A stretch of DNA of 64,000 bases from Neofusicoccum parvum. Its lineage: Eukaryota; Ascomycota; Dothideomycetes; Botryosphaeriales; Botryosphaeriaceae. The translations under genes were made by a program, and so were the position numbers. Of this stretch, positions 11,262 through 23,245 are shown piece by piece; position 1 is the stretch's first letter, and each line of letters starts with the position of its first letter. Location of the stretch: positions 930,001 through 994,000 of the forward strand of contig CP087219.1 in the NCBI GenBank assembly GCA_020912385.1, written 5' to 3'. The notes beneath the pieces were generated by a model, which was not told the origin of the DNA, ran no database searches, and worked only from the letters and a program-made list of their open reading frames with translations.

Positions 11262-12223
11262 GAGTTCCAGCTGTCCGTCGTCACGAGCCTTACGATTGAG
11301 TTAGTCTTGCATTGCCCCGGAGTTGGATTCTTTTTTCTTGGAGCGCAGTCCATCCGCAATCCCCACACCTTGGTAATCACGCGGATCCGGATCCGACGGT
11401 AGCCGGTCGTCCGGGACACCAAGTTTTTTCATTTTTTTTTCGTCCCTCACGAGTTGCACGCGTAGCGTGGGGACGGCTACATGCATGTATGGAGAAAAGA
11501 TAATCTTGATACAGACGAGTATGAGACGGGTGAGAAAGTCAGCATACCCCCTTCTTCTTGTTCAGGGCAGTCGGGTTTGTCTTTCCTTGGGAGGATCGAT
11601 TGATTTGGTCGAAGGCCATGGGGCGGTCTAAATTGCACGACCTGTACAGTCTCTCAAATCATAGTAGATAGCCGCGAGTACACTCGCCCATTAATGCTCA
11701 ACCCCAATTCGACAGCGCGGCCGGTTGTGCCGGGATTGCTGGTGTGATTGCGGTCTGACCAAGGGAGTCGCGCACGCGGTTTCAGCAGTGTCTCGGGGGC
11801 TGGCGACAGATGGCAGTTGCAGCGGCTGCGACGCGCTCGGCACCCGCGACCAAGGGTGCCGGCCGCTGCCCAGCTGCCCTCCAGCATGCCGTCCGCTCCT
11901 TCTGTTTTCCACGACTCTTCGACTCGCTACCGTACTTTGCATCTTGCACGCCCGACTTCCGGCTGCCAGGCGAGAGCTCCGTCGAGTGGACATCACCTGC
12001 AGCAGCCAGCCCGACCCGCCTGCGCCCTGCCGATCCCGTCTCACCCTCAGCCCTCCGCCCTGCGCCCGCCAACCGAGCCGAACTGGGCCCCCGGATAAAC
12101 TGCCAGACAATGCGCTCCACGGCGTCCAGATAGCAGCAAGAAAACCCACTCCACCCCGCAAACACCGCAACTTTCCCACCTGCGCCGAGGAAAAGGCAGT
12201 CTCTGCTTGAGGACCCAGCCAAG
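11262..12223. other. Spacer: 3' flank of the Mid2-like gene and promoter of the next gene
   Basis: No supported gene. A T-rich stretch at 11425-11443 may belong to the 3' end of the upstream gene. From about 11880 the sequence becomes C-rich, as in other promoters of this window. Confidence 0.5.
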
Positions 12224-13631
12224 ATGCGCCTGCCATCAGCACGGACGCCACCGGCACCAACCGCGCGAACCGCCGGCCTCGCTTTGCTGCTGCTGCTGCT
12301 CTTCTCGTCGTCGTCGCGCGTCGCGTCCTGCAGTGCCAATCCCATCGACACGCGTGCCCTGGCTGCTGCCGAAGACAGCGGGCTTCGGCTTCTGGTCAGG
12401 CAGGCGTCGTCGAGCAATCTGCAGACATTCCAGGGCGACCTGGGCGGGAAGAGCGCTGCCGCCATTGTGTCCTCGGGAAATGACGAGCGGATTTTCGAAG
12501 TCGACGGAGATACTTTTGTGAGTGGGTCTGTTCTTCTTATTACTCTGGTGCGGGTGGCGGCGAGAGGCGCGGGGAAACTTGGAACGAGACTGGCGTAAGG
12601 CGACATGGTCCAGAGGATTCGCAACAGAGACGGTGCATGGTCACAGAAGCTCACGCGCGGGATGAAAACCTGGCACATGCAGCTCGGTCACGAGTGGCCC
12701 ATGCGAACAGATTGTAGCGTTGCGATGAGATATGGTCGAGGCAATCGAGAGACGCCTTTACTGACGCCATAGTACAGACCTCATTCCAGGATGCGGCACA
12801 GAGGACATGCGACAATCAATTCAACGACTGCGCAGATGTGAGTGCCCAGCCTTCTTACGTCTGTTGTCGTGCCCCCACCCCCCCTCCTCCAATAACCTGC
12901 GCCATCATCTCGCTGCATACTTGTGGCGATTTGCAGTCGAGCAATCGAAATCTCCTTGCAGACAACCTTGCTGACACTGGCCTTCAAACAGGCAGCGAAC
13001 GCACAAGGAAACAAGGGCGACCTTACCGTCCAAGATTGCGAGCAACAAAAATGTAGGCATTCCCTGTGTGGCCAGAACACATCCTTCAACCTTGTACTGA
13101 CTCAATACAGCGAAATGCAACTCTGCCCAGAGCGCTGCGTCGATAACGACCTTCGGTGCCGTCGTCCAGCAAACGAGCACATCTTCTTCTTCCTCCTCCT
13201 CCTCTTCCTCCTCTTCTTCTTCTTCTTCCTCCTCTTCCTCTTCGAGCTCCTCTACTTCCACTTCCACTTCCACCTCTGAGGTCGAAACCACCTCGGCCCC
13301 CCCTCCAGAGACTACCACGTCACAGGCACCGGAAACCACTACGTCCGAGGCTCCCGACTCCACCACCTCCGTGGCCCCTGAAACCACCGCCGCCCCTGCC
13401 ACCTCCAACCCACCAGCGGCTCCTGTCAATAGTGACCCGAGCATTGCCAGCGTGGCACCGACTAGCACTGCTGCCGTAGCCGTACCTGCCACCACAGCAG
13501 AAGAGACCACCAGTGCGGCTGCTGCCACGTCGGCAGCGGAGGAGACAGCGAGAGCGTCCCCCCAGGGAACAATTAACATCGGGCCGGATCCGGCGTTCCC
13601 AGATTTTGATCTGATTTGCGATGAGCTCTGA
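12224..13631 (+). CDS. Secreted Ser/Thr-rich protein with a four-cysteine N-terminal module
   Basis: Four exons: 12224-12517, 12778-12837, 12992-13052 and 13111-13631 (311 residues). Introns are 260, 154 and 58 bases with GTGAGT, GTGAGT and GTAGGC donors. Residues 1-38 form a signal peptide with a Leu-rich core and Ala-Ser-Cys end. The spliced segment 'TSFQDAAQRTCDNQFNDCAD' followed by 'QDCEQQKSKCNSAQ' makes a compact module with four cysteines, which I have seen in hypothetical wall-associated proteins of other Pezizomycotina. A run of 23 serines, then Thr/Ser/Pro/Ala-rich sequence, follows to the end. The C-terminus 'PDFDLICDEL' is not hydrophobic, so a GPI anchor is unlikely. Function is unknown; a secreted, O-glycosylated wall protein is the best guess. 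Confidence 0.8.
13182..13250 (+). repeat. TCT/TCC trinucleotide tract encoding 23 serines
   Basis: Near-perfect alternation of TCT and TCC codons in exon 4 of the secreted protein, followed by ACT-TCC repeats. It is a coding microsatellite, and length differences between strains are likely. Confidence 0.9.
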
Positions 13632-15724
13632 GAGCCGTCGACCTTTTATCTTCTTACTACCCTAGTGTTTGTATGTATTTTATAGTCTCAATGTTTCTCG
13701 ACAAGCGAATATTCTCCTACATTCTCCGTTTCGTTTTTCGGCTCATTCAGCACAGTTATCGAGAGAGAAACAGCTATCTGGTGTGCCTCTCCGCCAGGAC
13801 CTTTTTTTATCTCTCCCCCTTTTTTTTTTTTTCAAAGGATGTGTGTAGGCTGTTTGTGAGGTGGGGTCCTAGCCCCGGAACGAGAGAATAGGCAACTGTT
13901 TCTTGTGGCAAGGGAAGGGAAGAGTCAAAGCAAAAAAGAAGAAACCGATCTCATCTTCCCCCCTCGTCCATTCCTATTGACACTAACCCGATAACAAAAC
14001 TACTTGTTCTACAGGCTTGATTTCATATTCTAATTTGAACATCGCTGCGACCGCCAGGTGGTGAGGACAATTGGAAACACAAGGTTCCTCTACGATCTTG
14101 AAGGGGCGGGTAGGTGCAAAGCTGGTGTTTTTTTTTGAAAAAAGACTCGGACTTGGCGATCTCCACTCAGTTCAGGTCAGATATGGTGCAAGACTATCGA
14201 ATGGCATGATCAGGAGTATGATCGGCGCAGGAGAACGAGGGAATGCACCAGAGAAGTAAGAAAAGCGCTCAGTCAGGCATTCAGTCGGGCGCCAGTCGTG
14301 TGCCAGTCGTATCCGGATGCGGGCGGGGAAAATATGCAAGAGACGATCATCGAACAGGTCAGACTCAAGCCAGCACCTTTACCTAGGACAGAAACACGAG
14401 CCGGAGGCCTCTCGATCAAGCGCTCGTGCACTGGGTCCGGAAGCCCTGCCGGAAAGGAGGAAGACGGGTTATCCGGTGTCGGGGAAGTCCACCTTTCCGG
14501 CAAGAAGCGCGGGCGCCTTAACGGCAGTATGCGGTCGCTGCCGCGGCCCTCAGCATCCTGGCCTGGTTCTCTAGGCCAGCAGTCCAGCCACACCCCGTTG
14601 GAACGTGGTCGAATAGAGGGATTCTGATCTCTGTTCCAGCTTTCAGCCTCGAAAGAACGAACCTCCCGTATGTACACGCAAGAGAAATGTCAAGGAAAAA
14701 TCTTCGCAGTCGATAACAAACAAACAGCCCTGTTGATTTAACAAAGACCAACCGTAGCACCATATTCCTCCCTACTCTATATATGTATGTTCAGCCAAGC
14801 CATAAAATAACCACCGTCGTCTCCACCCACCAGATTGCGCATTGCAATGGGTGGGCGGAGACAAGAGAAGCGAAGAAGAGAATATCAGAAAGGAAAAGAA
14901 AATGGGAATCCGTTGCAAGTATGCCACCGCGTCACTCCCTCCCTTACGCATCTTCTACTGCTAACTCCAGCTCTCTCGTACTTGGTCGGTAATTGGGGGG
15001 GAGGGCAACGAAATAGAAGAGGTGGACTGGTTTTGATGCAGCAAGGAAAAAATAAGTCAAGAAAAAGTGTTTCCCGAGTCCCTCGCTAATAGTACTAGTT
15101 GTTCGACTCCGAGCTGCGCCATCATATAGGTATTGAGCAAGCAGAGAAAAAGACGCAAAAAAAGTAAAATCCTCCCTTTATTAGACAATAAGTCGAGGTA
15201 GCGGCTCACTGACTACAATAAGAGGGAGGGAAGTAGAAGAGCTGAAAAACACAGGCACCACAAACGACTCCTCCAGCAGCTGTACAAATATGTCTATGTT
15301 CCCGATAGTCTCTACGTTGGAGCGTGTACGCAGGGGTAGAAAAGCCAAATGTGGATGCATGGATGGCGCGATAATCGTGTCATCATCATCAGCAGCAAAG
15401 GCCAACGTGATTTACAAGGTAACCATGCGACGACGGCATATTATGTGCGGGGGAAAGGATTTAACAGGATGGATGGGTGTGTTGAGGAGTTTTTGCAGGT
15501 AGGCCGTCCCACGAAAAATTTCGTTATTGATTTGTTGTTGACGATTGTTGTTTGCGCTTTGCCGCGTGCCTTGCCGCGAATGTTGCTTTTGGGGGTGTGA
15601 TGTGCCATCATCAAGAGAAAGCCAAAGGAAAACCAGAAAATCCACACGCTCTTGTTCGTCCACCAGGGAGCATTTTGACTGAAATAGGACAAGGATGCTC
15701 ACCATCAGCTATGACTGAATGGTT
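13632..15724. other. Spacer between converging 3' ends
   Basis: About 2.1 kb with no recognisable gene on either strand. It has several A/T runs (for example T-rich 13800-13833 and A-rich 15140-15170). The open frames are short and lack family signatures. It is more AT-rich than the promoter spacers, as expected for 3' flanks. Confidence 0.5.
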
Positions 15725-17954
15725 TTACATTCCCGGCTTCACCTGCTGGGGAGTGTTGGTGTCACGGAGATCCCATGTCGGCTTAAGAGAGGTCATGAGA
15801 TCATCCCTGGTACCGACCATGCCCTTGGGAATACGGCTGACGCGATAGGCACCGGCGCGGACAGCGTGGAGCTGAGCTGCAGAGATGCCACTGCCGCCGC
15901 TACGGACCGAGGCAGCGTCACTGCCGTTGTCAACGCCCTTGAAGCGGGGCGGTGCCGTGAAGTCGAGCGAAGTGAAAGTACCGGATTTCCGGAGGGCGTG
16001 CCTTGAACGAGATGTTAGCTGGTCTGGGGGATATCAAGAGAAAAGAGCGAGGGCACTTACGGGCTGGGGATGACGGCGAGCTCGTCGAATGCCGTCATGA
16101 GCGGCGTGTGCGGGCGGACGCTGGGCGAGTAAGGCCTCTCAACGCCCAACGGGCTATCGGGACGGCGACCGGCTTGCATGTCTCTGAATGTCGGCGGCGG
16201 CGCAAAGTCGATCGGGTTGAAAATGTGAGAATCTTCCTTCAGGGCAGCTGGTGTGGGGAGCGACGACAAAGTGGTAGGCGGAGGCAGAGGCTTCTTCGGG
16301 GGACCACGGAAGCTCATGGCAGAGTTACCACGGGGCATGGACAAGGGTGTACCGCTGCGCATGGAGCCAGGAGTCATGGGGCGACTGCCACCCATCGAAC
16401 CGCCGGGAGGACCGTGACCGCGGAAGCGCGGAGGGGCACGAGGAGGAGGCGTCATGGCACGGCGGGTGACAGGCTCGGCGAAAGGCTGGCCGCCAACGAC
16501 GAAGTGGCCCTTATCGGGATCGAAGATGGCGCCCTCCATGTACTCCTGGCCGTAATCCTCCTGCTGCTCGTCGTAGCGACCGACAGGCTCGGGCTTAGAA
16601 TCATCGAAGTACTCCTTGTAGAAAGACCTAATCCTGTTGGCGCGCTCCTCGGGGTTCTCGGTCGGGTCGTCCACGGGCAGCGGGCGCAAGCTCATCGAGA
16701 TACGGTTGGGCTTAGGAGCCTGGATGGCCAGGCCTTGCGGCGGCGTAGACGGGGCGTTGAGGACATCGACAGACATGCGGTTGGCAGCCTTGCCATCCAG
16801 GCCGGGCGAAGGAGGAGTAATTCTGAATCCGTCACCGTAATCGCTGGACCTGCTGATGATGCTGTCGGTCTGAGGGTTGTGGACGGTGGCGACCATGGAC
16901 TCGAGTCTCAGCGGGTTCGGCTTGCGGGCGACGGGCTGAGGCACAGCATCATTGTCCTCGGAGATCTGCGGCAGAGTGGGTTCCTGGACGGAGGTGCGCT
17001 TGGAGTCGGCATTCAGGGAACGGCGCTTCTCGTTACCACCGTACGCGTCGCGAGTCAGATCGGGAGAGGAACCGTCGGGCGAAATAGGCGAAGCGGAAGA
17101 CGGGCTGGGCGGCGGCTTGACGTGGCTGGGCTCGGGGAACTGGATCTCGGGGATGGTCCTGTCCTCGGGCGACAGGGGGGAAGACCTTGACATCCGCTGG
17201 GCATTCTTGAGCAGGCCCATGCGATCAGTGCCGACGCTGGACTTGCTGTAGGTCGACATGCCGTCGTTGAACTTCGAGGCGGAGCGCAGCGACATGGTGT
17301 CGTCCTTGACGAAAGTGACGGGGCGGTAGGGGTCGTGGTTGTCGCTGATGCGGGACATGGAGTGGAACGACTCGCGGGAGTCCTGGACGCCACCGGGCAT
17401 CAAGTACGGGCTGGTTTCCATGTCCATCGACATGCCACGGCCACCCTTGCGGATTTCCTTCTCAACATCCACCACGGACATCTCGGGGGCCTTGCCATTG
17501 GCCGTCTTGGGCGGCTCGCCCAGGCCAAAGTCGAGGGACTTGTGCTTGTCGTTGAGGTCCTCGAGGGCCTGCTTCTTCATGTGCCTCCGGTGGAGGAAGA
17601 CCAGCACGATGATGGCAATGGCAATGGGGACGCTGCAGGGGATCAGCCAGCCGCAAGAGGGGGCGGGGAGAAGAATCAAGCATACATGGCAGCCAGGATG
17701 ATGGCAGTGCTGCTGTCGGTGGGCTTCTGGCACGTGTCCGAGTCGCGGCTCGAGCTGCATCCTTTCGACGTCTCCTCGGAACGGGCGGCGATGACGGGGC
17801 TGGCATCTCGCGCGTGCAGCGTCTTGGAGGGGCCCGAGACTTCCTGCTCGACGGGGATCAGGACGCTGAGATCCAACTCGGCAGCGGCGTCGGCGGCAGC
17901 GGCTTTTCGCGCATGGTGGAAGGCGAGGTGCGAGGCGTGGTGGTTGCGGTTCAT
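15725..17954 (-). CDS. Conserved fungal single-pass membrane protein with long disordered cytosolic tail
   Basis: Three exons on the minus strand: 17954-17686, 17632-16061 and 16001-15725 (705 residues). Introns are 53 and 59 bases with GTATGC and GTAAGT donors. Residues 1-82 are polar and include several Cys. A helix at about 84-104, completed across intron 1 ('AIILAAIVPIAIAIIVLVF'), is followed by 'LHRRHMKKQALEDLNDKHKS' and 'LDFG', a juxtamembrane motif I know from uncharacterised Pezizomycotina proteins. The rest is Pro/Ser-rich with many SP/TP sites and an acidic 'YDEQQEDYGQEYMEG' patch. Exon 3 adds 'GTFTSLDFTAPPRFKG' and ends 'NTPQQVKPGM'. There is no cleavable signal peptide, so a type III topology is likely. 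The function is unknown. Confidence 0.85.
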
Positions 17955-20271
17955 GATGCGGCAACGAGGCTGCTCGTCATGCGACAGCTAGCGGGCGTGC
18001 TGGGCGGGGAGCTCCACGATGGCGTCGGCTGCAGGCGTCGGGATCCGGGGATGCTGGAGGCGCGGGCGGACGGGGAGTGATTACGGATTAACAGCGTAAG
18101 GTCGTAAGAGCGGTCGTGAAGTGGAACCGGGCTTGGCTGTACAGGACAAGGAGCGACTTCAGGACCGCAGCGCTGGTGTATTAGGCCCTTGCAAAAGAAT
18201 GACTTGGGTAAGATGGAATAAAAGAGCGAGGGGAGAGGCGTGGAGGAGGCGGAGGGGGCGAGAGAGCGAGTGAGGCCGCCGAGAGAGCAGTCGGAGGTGA
18301 AGAGGAGAGCGAGCGGGCGCGGGCTGCAGGTATGGCTGCTGCTCGCGTCGGCCGCCGGGGGTGATTGGCTGCGCGCGATAGCGCCGGCCGCGAATCAGGA
18401 GACGAGGCGCGACAAGCTCAGTGCGCGGTGCCTGGCTAGCCGCTTCGGGGCGCGCGTGCGCCAGGGGCTGCCAGGCCGTTGACGCGCCATTTCGGCCGGC
18501 GAGTCGTCGTCGGCGAGCCGCGCCTTCGAGAAGCCGGGCCTCGCATCGCGATGCGCGGACGGGCAGATGGGCAGATGGGCAGCAGGGCCGCCGCGCGCGC
18601 TGCTGCTCGACGCCGCCGCTGCTCGGCCGCGCTGCTCAGGGGGCCCGCGCCAAACGAAACCAGCCCGCTCCAAACCAAACGGCACGGCCAGCGTCTCCGG
18701 CGCCGCGCTGCCCACTTGCCGGCCTCAGGCAACGGCCCCGGGCCAAGCGACGAGGGCGGCGGCAGGCAGCGCGCGCGCGCATTTCGTCGTAAAATTGTTT
18801 CAATTGAGACACTGACAGCCTGCCGGCCCGCTACGGCGCCGCTGCACTGGCCCCAGACCGCGCGGGTGCACGTCCGGACGCAATTTCGCATCGCCCCATG
18901 AGTCGCCGGCCACGACATGCACCGCGCCGCCCGTTCCCTGCTGGCTCCGGCAGCACCAGCACGCACTGCGCTGTCCAGCCGCCGCCGTCAGGCGCTTGCC
19001 GCTCCGGCCCAAGCAGCGCTCGCCGCCGTCGCGATACGTGTACGAGCAGCACAGCGCCGCTCCGCCGTCGCCGCCCCGCCAATTACAACACCCGCGCCTG
19101 CCCCCTGCTCCGCCAATCACTCGCCACACCGGCCAAGGGGGATCTGCCGCGCACGATGATCTCGCTGCGGTCTCATGCAGATGGGCTCTGCGAACCTGCC
19201 CAGCCCTGGCCATGGCGAGGCCCGCCTGCCGATATTAACCAAATTGCTGCGCCATTTGGAGCCGCAAACCCAGGCAATCCCACCTTGCACCACCCAGCCC
19301 GCTGCACCAGACGGCAGCTGGGATGCGCCCGTCCAGGGAGATCCGTCTGACCAGCTCCATCCTCCTCACGTGCCGGCCCCGCGCGCGGCTGCTCTTGTCG
19401 GCGTCCTCCCGAACCGCCCCCATCTCCCCGCTCGGTGGAATTGACGAGGAAGCGCCTAGCTGCTTCAGATGAATGAAGTGGGGAGCCCGGCTACTCGTGC
19501 CCGCCCCGGTGCAAGCGGTCTGTTTCGCAGAGCATGAAGCAGCGCCACAACTCGACTGTGGCACCCGGCGAGCTCTCTGCATCCGGGTGTGGCCGATGAC
19601 GAGTTCCGTTCCTGAGGCTGGCGCAGACGGACGTCTCTCCATATCCCTTGCACAACTCGACGAGATGTGTGCAGGGAACTTGCCGTGGATTCAGTGTAAG
19701 CCTGCGCCTCTGACGGCATAAACATGTTTTACCTTCCCTGTTCCCTCCTCCATAGTCGATTTGTTATCGCCAGCCTCTGTAGACGCGCTGCTGCTGATAG
19801 GACGCATCAAGAAAAGCTGCCTGATTGAGAAAGGGGATGTTCGAAGACGGAAACCCATTAACACACTAGTTTCAAGGGAGTCTCGAGCCGCGAGTCCTAT
19901 AAGCGACCTGGATCCGTGACCGTAGGGACCGTACGACCAAAACACCTGTGGAGATTCCATAGGTCTTACTAGGCCCCTCTGCACGCTCTCCGGCGTATCC
20001 GTATCCGCATCTCAGCCCTTCCAGGGCAGCATCCGACAAAGAGAGAGTCAACGCAGTCTTAGTCAGCAATACGTGGAGAGCAACACTTCCTTGCGCGTCG
20101 TAAACGTTCAAGTGTTGACCTGACAGGTCTTTGCTCTCTAACTGTTCCTTAGAGATACACGTGACCAACCAAACGCCAAAAATAGTCCATATCCTTGCTT
20201 TATCGCTTCAGCATCCTCCTGGATGCACGACAGCCCGTGCTGGCACACGGCCACGACCTCCTTTACGGCGT
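17955..20271. other. GC-rich promoter of the membrane-protein gene and following spacer
   Basis: No supported gene. About 18240-19120 is very GC-rich with overlapping Arg/Ala/Pro-rich frames on both strands, interpreted as composition artefacts. About 19450-20200 has normal composition and reaches the 3' end of the protoglobin-like gene without a recognisable coding region. Confidence 0.5.
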
Positions 20272-21563
20272 CTACTGCGGCGGTGCTGCCTCCTCACCAC
20301 TCGGTTTGGACGATGCCGAGCCTTCGCCGACCTTCAAGCCCTCCATTCCTCTTTGCACGCCAGTAAAAGGGCATACGCCGGCGGGAGGGGCGCCCTGGCC
20401 TGTGGCTTGGGTGCTTCCAGACGTAGTCGACTCGACGTCGCTTTCATCGGACGTGCCGATAATCTTCTTGCCGTGCAGATATCCCTCGCGCTCGATGATG
20501 ATATCCTCGATCTGCTCGGCGAATTCGTCGCCGTCACGCACGTACCACTTGGCAAACAGATCGTTCTGGATCCAAATGACCTTGCCCAGCGCCTTGACGA
20601 GCGCGATCTTGCGGTTCATGTGCAGTCGGGGGTGCGACAAGATGGCCTCGTTCAGGACATCCTGGATGAAAGAGAGGAGCGCACCGATGTGCATGTATTC
20701 GACGTGGAGCGGGTGCTGACGGCCGCGGCCGACGTGCATCATGCTGCGCGTGTCATTAGCACTCGAGTCCGGACCCTTGGTGCGTTGGAAAGAGGGGAGG
20801 ATGAGGGGCGGGCTGCGTGCAGGACGGATCTCTTGGGCTCGTACAGGCCAGCCAATCTGGCCCGCTGCTTTGAAACAGCCGAGCCAGAATAGCAGCCAAC
20901 GCTCGCGGGCCGTCCCACCGCAACATCCACGGAGGGATGCGAGGCGTCCAAAAATAAAAACGAAGAGATCGGCCGTGCCCAATAGGGCAGAGAATTAAAC
21001 AGCAGGCCACACATACCCGACCTTGTCCAGATACTCCCAGAACTCCATCTTGCTCGGATCGGAGCATAGCCTGACCAGGTAGGCGCGCAGGAACATTTTG
21101 CGGTGGATGATCTGCGGGCTGTTCTCGTCGGGCACGGCGTCCATGGGGCCCTCGAAGCTGGTGCTGCGGGTCTCGAAGGCGCGGGCCGTAATGTCATACT
21201 GCAGCAGTTTCTTGTAGACGATGTTGACGATGGCCGGGATCAGCGCCTTGATGTACTTGTGCCCCGTCTGCAGGGCCTCGATGTCACCTTTTTGCACACG
21301 AAACTTGCAGGTCAGCCACTGAACAGGCTCCGGCAGCTGGAGGACACGGGCGTTTCTCGACCGGGCGGCCGAGGCGGCTGGGTGCTGAGGGGCTCGGCGG
21401 GCCAGGACAGCGCACACTGGCCGGCTGTGCTCGGGAGAAGGTACGTACTGGAGCTGAAGTCGAGGAAAGTGTGCAGGTACTGTATCCGGGCCTCGAGGTT
21501 GGTGTAGAGGTCTTTGCGGTCAATGTGCTGGATGGGGCGCTGGTACAGCCCGGGCGGCGCCAT
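20272..21563 (-). CDS. Protoglobin-like heme protein (globin-sensor fold)
   Basis: Three exons on the minus strand: 21563-21449, 21287-21017 and 20743-20272 (285 residues). Introns are 161 and 273 bases with GTACGT and GTATGT donors. Residues about 15-190 match the fungal protoglobin family: 'DRKDLYTNLEARIQYLHTFL', then 'IEALQTGHKYIKALIPAIV', then 'FWEYLDKVGMMHVGRGRQ', then 'RKIALVKALGKVIWIQNDLF'. H132 in 'GMMHVGR' aligns with the proximal heme histidine of globin-coupled sensors. The C-terminal 80 residues are low-complexity, with no signalling domain attached. Family members bind O2, NO or CO; the role in fungi is not established. The gene shares a 717-base promoter with the Alba-domain gene. 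Confidence 0.88.
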
Positions 21564-22280
21564 GGTGTCGGCTTGGGGCGGGCGGGCAGAGAGAAAGAAG
21601 AGGGGGGACAGGCTCTGTGGAAACGCGGCGGGGGAGCTGGGGCACGGGTTTAGTAGGCGCGGGCGGCAGGTATGCTGAATCAGAGCCAAATGGCCAGGAG
21701 GCTTGTTATCCGAGGCGGGAGCCCAGGGAGCTCTTGCGTGGTTTCAGGTTGCTGTGAGCGGTGACGGGTGCAGCACGCCGTACGGATTGGGCAGGGCCTG
21801 GAGGCAGAGGATATTCCTTCTGCACCCATGGCTGCGGCGGCGCGCGAGGCTATATAGCGCGCGCAGCACGCCGCTCAGGTGAGCGACGGGAACATGAGGC
21901 ACGAGGCGCGCTGGCTCCGGGCTGGTCGCGTCGTGGTGGTCTGATGTGTCGCGCTGATTTCTGCTGCTCCTTCGTTGGACCGGTAGCCCGCCTCCCGTCC
22001 GCGCCGCCGCCGGCCCTGCCCGACGGCGGGCTTGAGGCCAGACGCCGCCCCGCCTGCAGCGCACCTGCAGCCAGCCCGCCGGGCCTTGCGCGTGCGACTG
22101 GGCGACACAGACCCTGCGGGCCTCCAGGTAGATTGGCTCTCCGCGTCACCGCCCGCCAGTGGGAGCCGCCGTGTTTTGCGCCTCAACCCTGCGCCGTGTC
22201 ACGCAACCGCGCGTCATTGCTCTGCTCCTCCGCCCTTCCTCCGCGCCTGCGCCTGCGCCCAGCACCCACCGCCCTCCGCC
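21564..22280. promoter_or_regulatory. Divergent promoter, protoglobin-like and Alba-domain genes
   Basis: 717 GC-rich bases between two head-to-head starts. C-rich and CT-rich stretches lie just before the plus-strand ATG. I see no specific named site. Confidence 0.5.
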
Positions 22281-22967
22281 ATGGCGAAGACGAACAAGCA
22301 CCGCCCGCCCTCCAGCCCCGCCGCCGACCCCGTCTCCAGCAAGCGCCGCCGGCTCACCCACGCCGACAACGCCGCCTCGCCGGTCTCTGCCTCTCCGCCC
22401 GCGTCTGCTGCGTCTGCCCGCGGCACCTGCGCCCGCTCCGCCGTCCTCACGGCCCCGACTATCTACGTCGTCGCAGGCTCGAAGATTCAAGCAAAAGTTC
22501 GCGCCACCATCGCTGCGCTCAGTGCAGATGCCAGGACAAAACCCCCCTCGCCTTCTGCTGCCGACGTTGGCGCTACGGGCGGCTCCGTGAAGCCAGCAAG
22601 CGCACACGAGGGGAGCGCTGGCGTCGTGCTGCTTGAGGCCCGCGCCCCGGCCGCCAGCAAGCTGATCACCATAGCCGAGGTTGCCAAACGCGCCCTGGAT
22701 GACGAGCAAAAGCGATGGTGGGCGTATACGGGCGTGAAAGGTGTGCTGGAAGGGCTCCATGACTCGAGGAAACCAGCGGCAAGCAAGGAACAAGAGAGCT
22801 CCTCAGAACGAGACGATGAAGACGAGGCGTTCGAGCCGCCGCAACGAGGCCAAAGTAGCTTGTCCAGCAAAAAGGTGCGGAATGTTCCGGTGCTGGCTAT
22901 TTACCTGGCAATGAGGCCGGTGCCTGCCCTGAAAGCGCTCTACGAGGAGCAGTGCTCCGAGCCGTAA
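22281..22967 (+). CDS. Alba-domain nucleic-acid-binding protein
   Basis: 228 residues, one exon. The N-terminal 55 residues are Ser/Pro/Ala-rich with a basic 'SSKRRRLTHAD' cluster that could be a nuclear signal. The Alba fold follows: 'IYVVAGSKIQAKVRATIAAL' (61-80), an inserted loop (about 81-113), 'VVLLEARAPAASKLITIAEV' (115-134) and 'AKRALDDEQKRWWAY' (135-149). The tail is acidic. Alba proteins include the Rpp20/Rpp25 subunits of RNase P/MRP and general RNA/DNA binders. The 'ASKLITIAEVAKR' helix is typical of the fungal Alba branch, but I cannot say whether this is a true RNase P subunit. The ATG at 22281 has a good context and excludes an Arg-rich upstream extension. Confidence 0.8.
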   Translation: MAKTNKHRPPSSPAADPVSSKRRRLTHADNAASPVSASPPASAASARGTCARSAVLTAPTIYVVAGSKIQAKVRATIAALSADARTKPPSPSAADVGATGGSVKPASAHEGSAGVVLLEARAPAASKLITIAEVAKRALDDEQKRWWAYTGVKGVLEGLHDSRKPAASKEQESSSERDDEDEAFEPPQRGQSSLSSKKVRNVPVLAIYLAMRPVPALKALYEEQCSEP

Positions 22968-23245
22968 GGATGGCAGGAGAAGATTGCGTGCGTCATACTG
23001 CTTTGTTGTGCATGGCGACAGGCCTTCTCTATGTTTGAGAGCCCAATTGGGAGCCAATAGAGCATAATGCTCGCTGAACCTCACATCTGCTATGGAAGAG
23101 AGCACAAGAGTAGCAAAAGACGATGCGTGGGTACCGGCACCTGGGTAACGGTGCAAACAAATATTAATAGGCAACCTCTAAAGGATTCATTTTAGTTTTG
23201 TGAAGGTGGTCTCGTATAACTCCGAAGACATCAGCTTGTCTCCGC

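Noticed and set aside
12905..13579. A minus-strand frame with a long poly-Glu run.
   Set aside because: It is the reverse complement of the TCT/TCC serine tract of the secreted protein.
16003..17190. A 395-codon open frame on the plus strand.
   Set aside because: It is antisense to the single-pass membrane protein, whose two introns and TM motif fit well; the plus frame has no domain.
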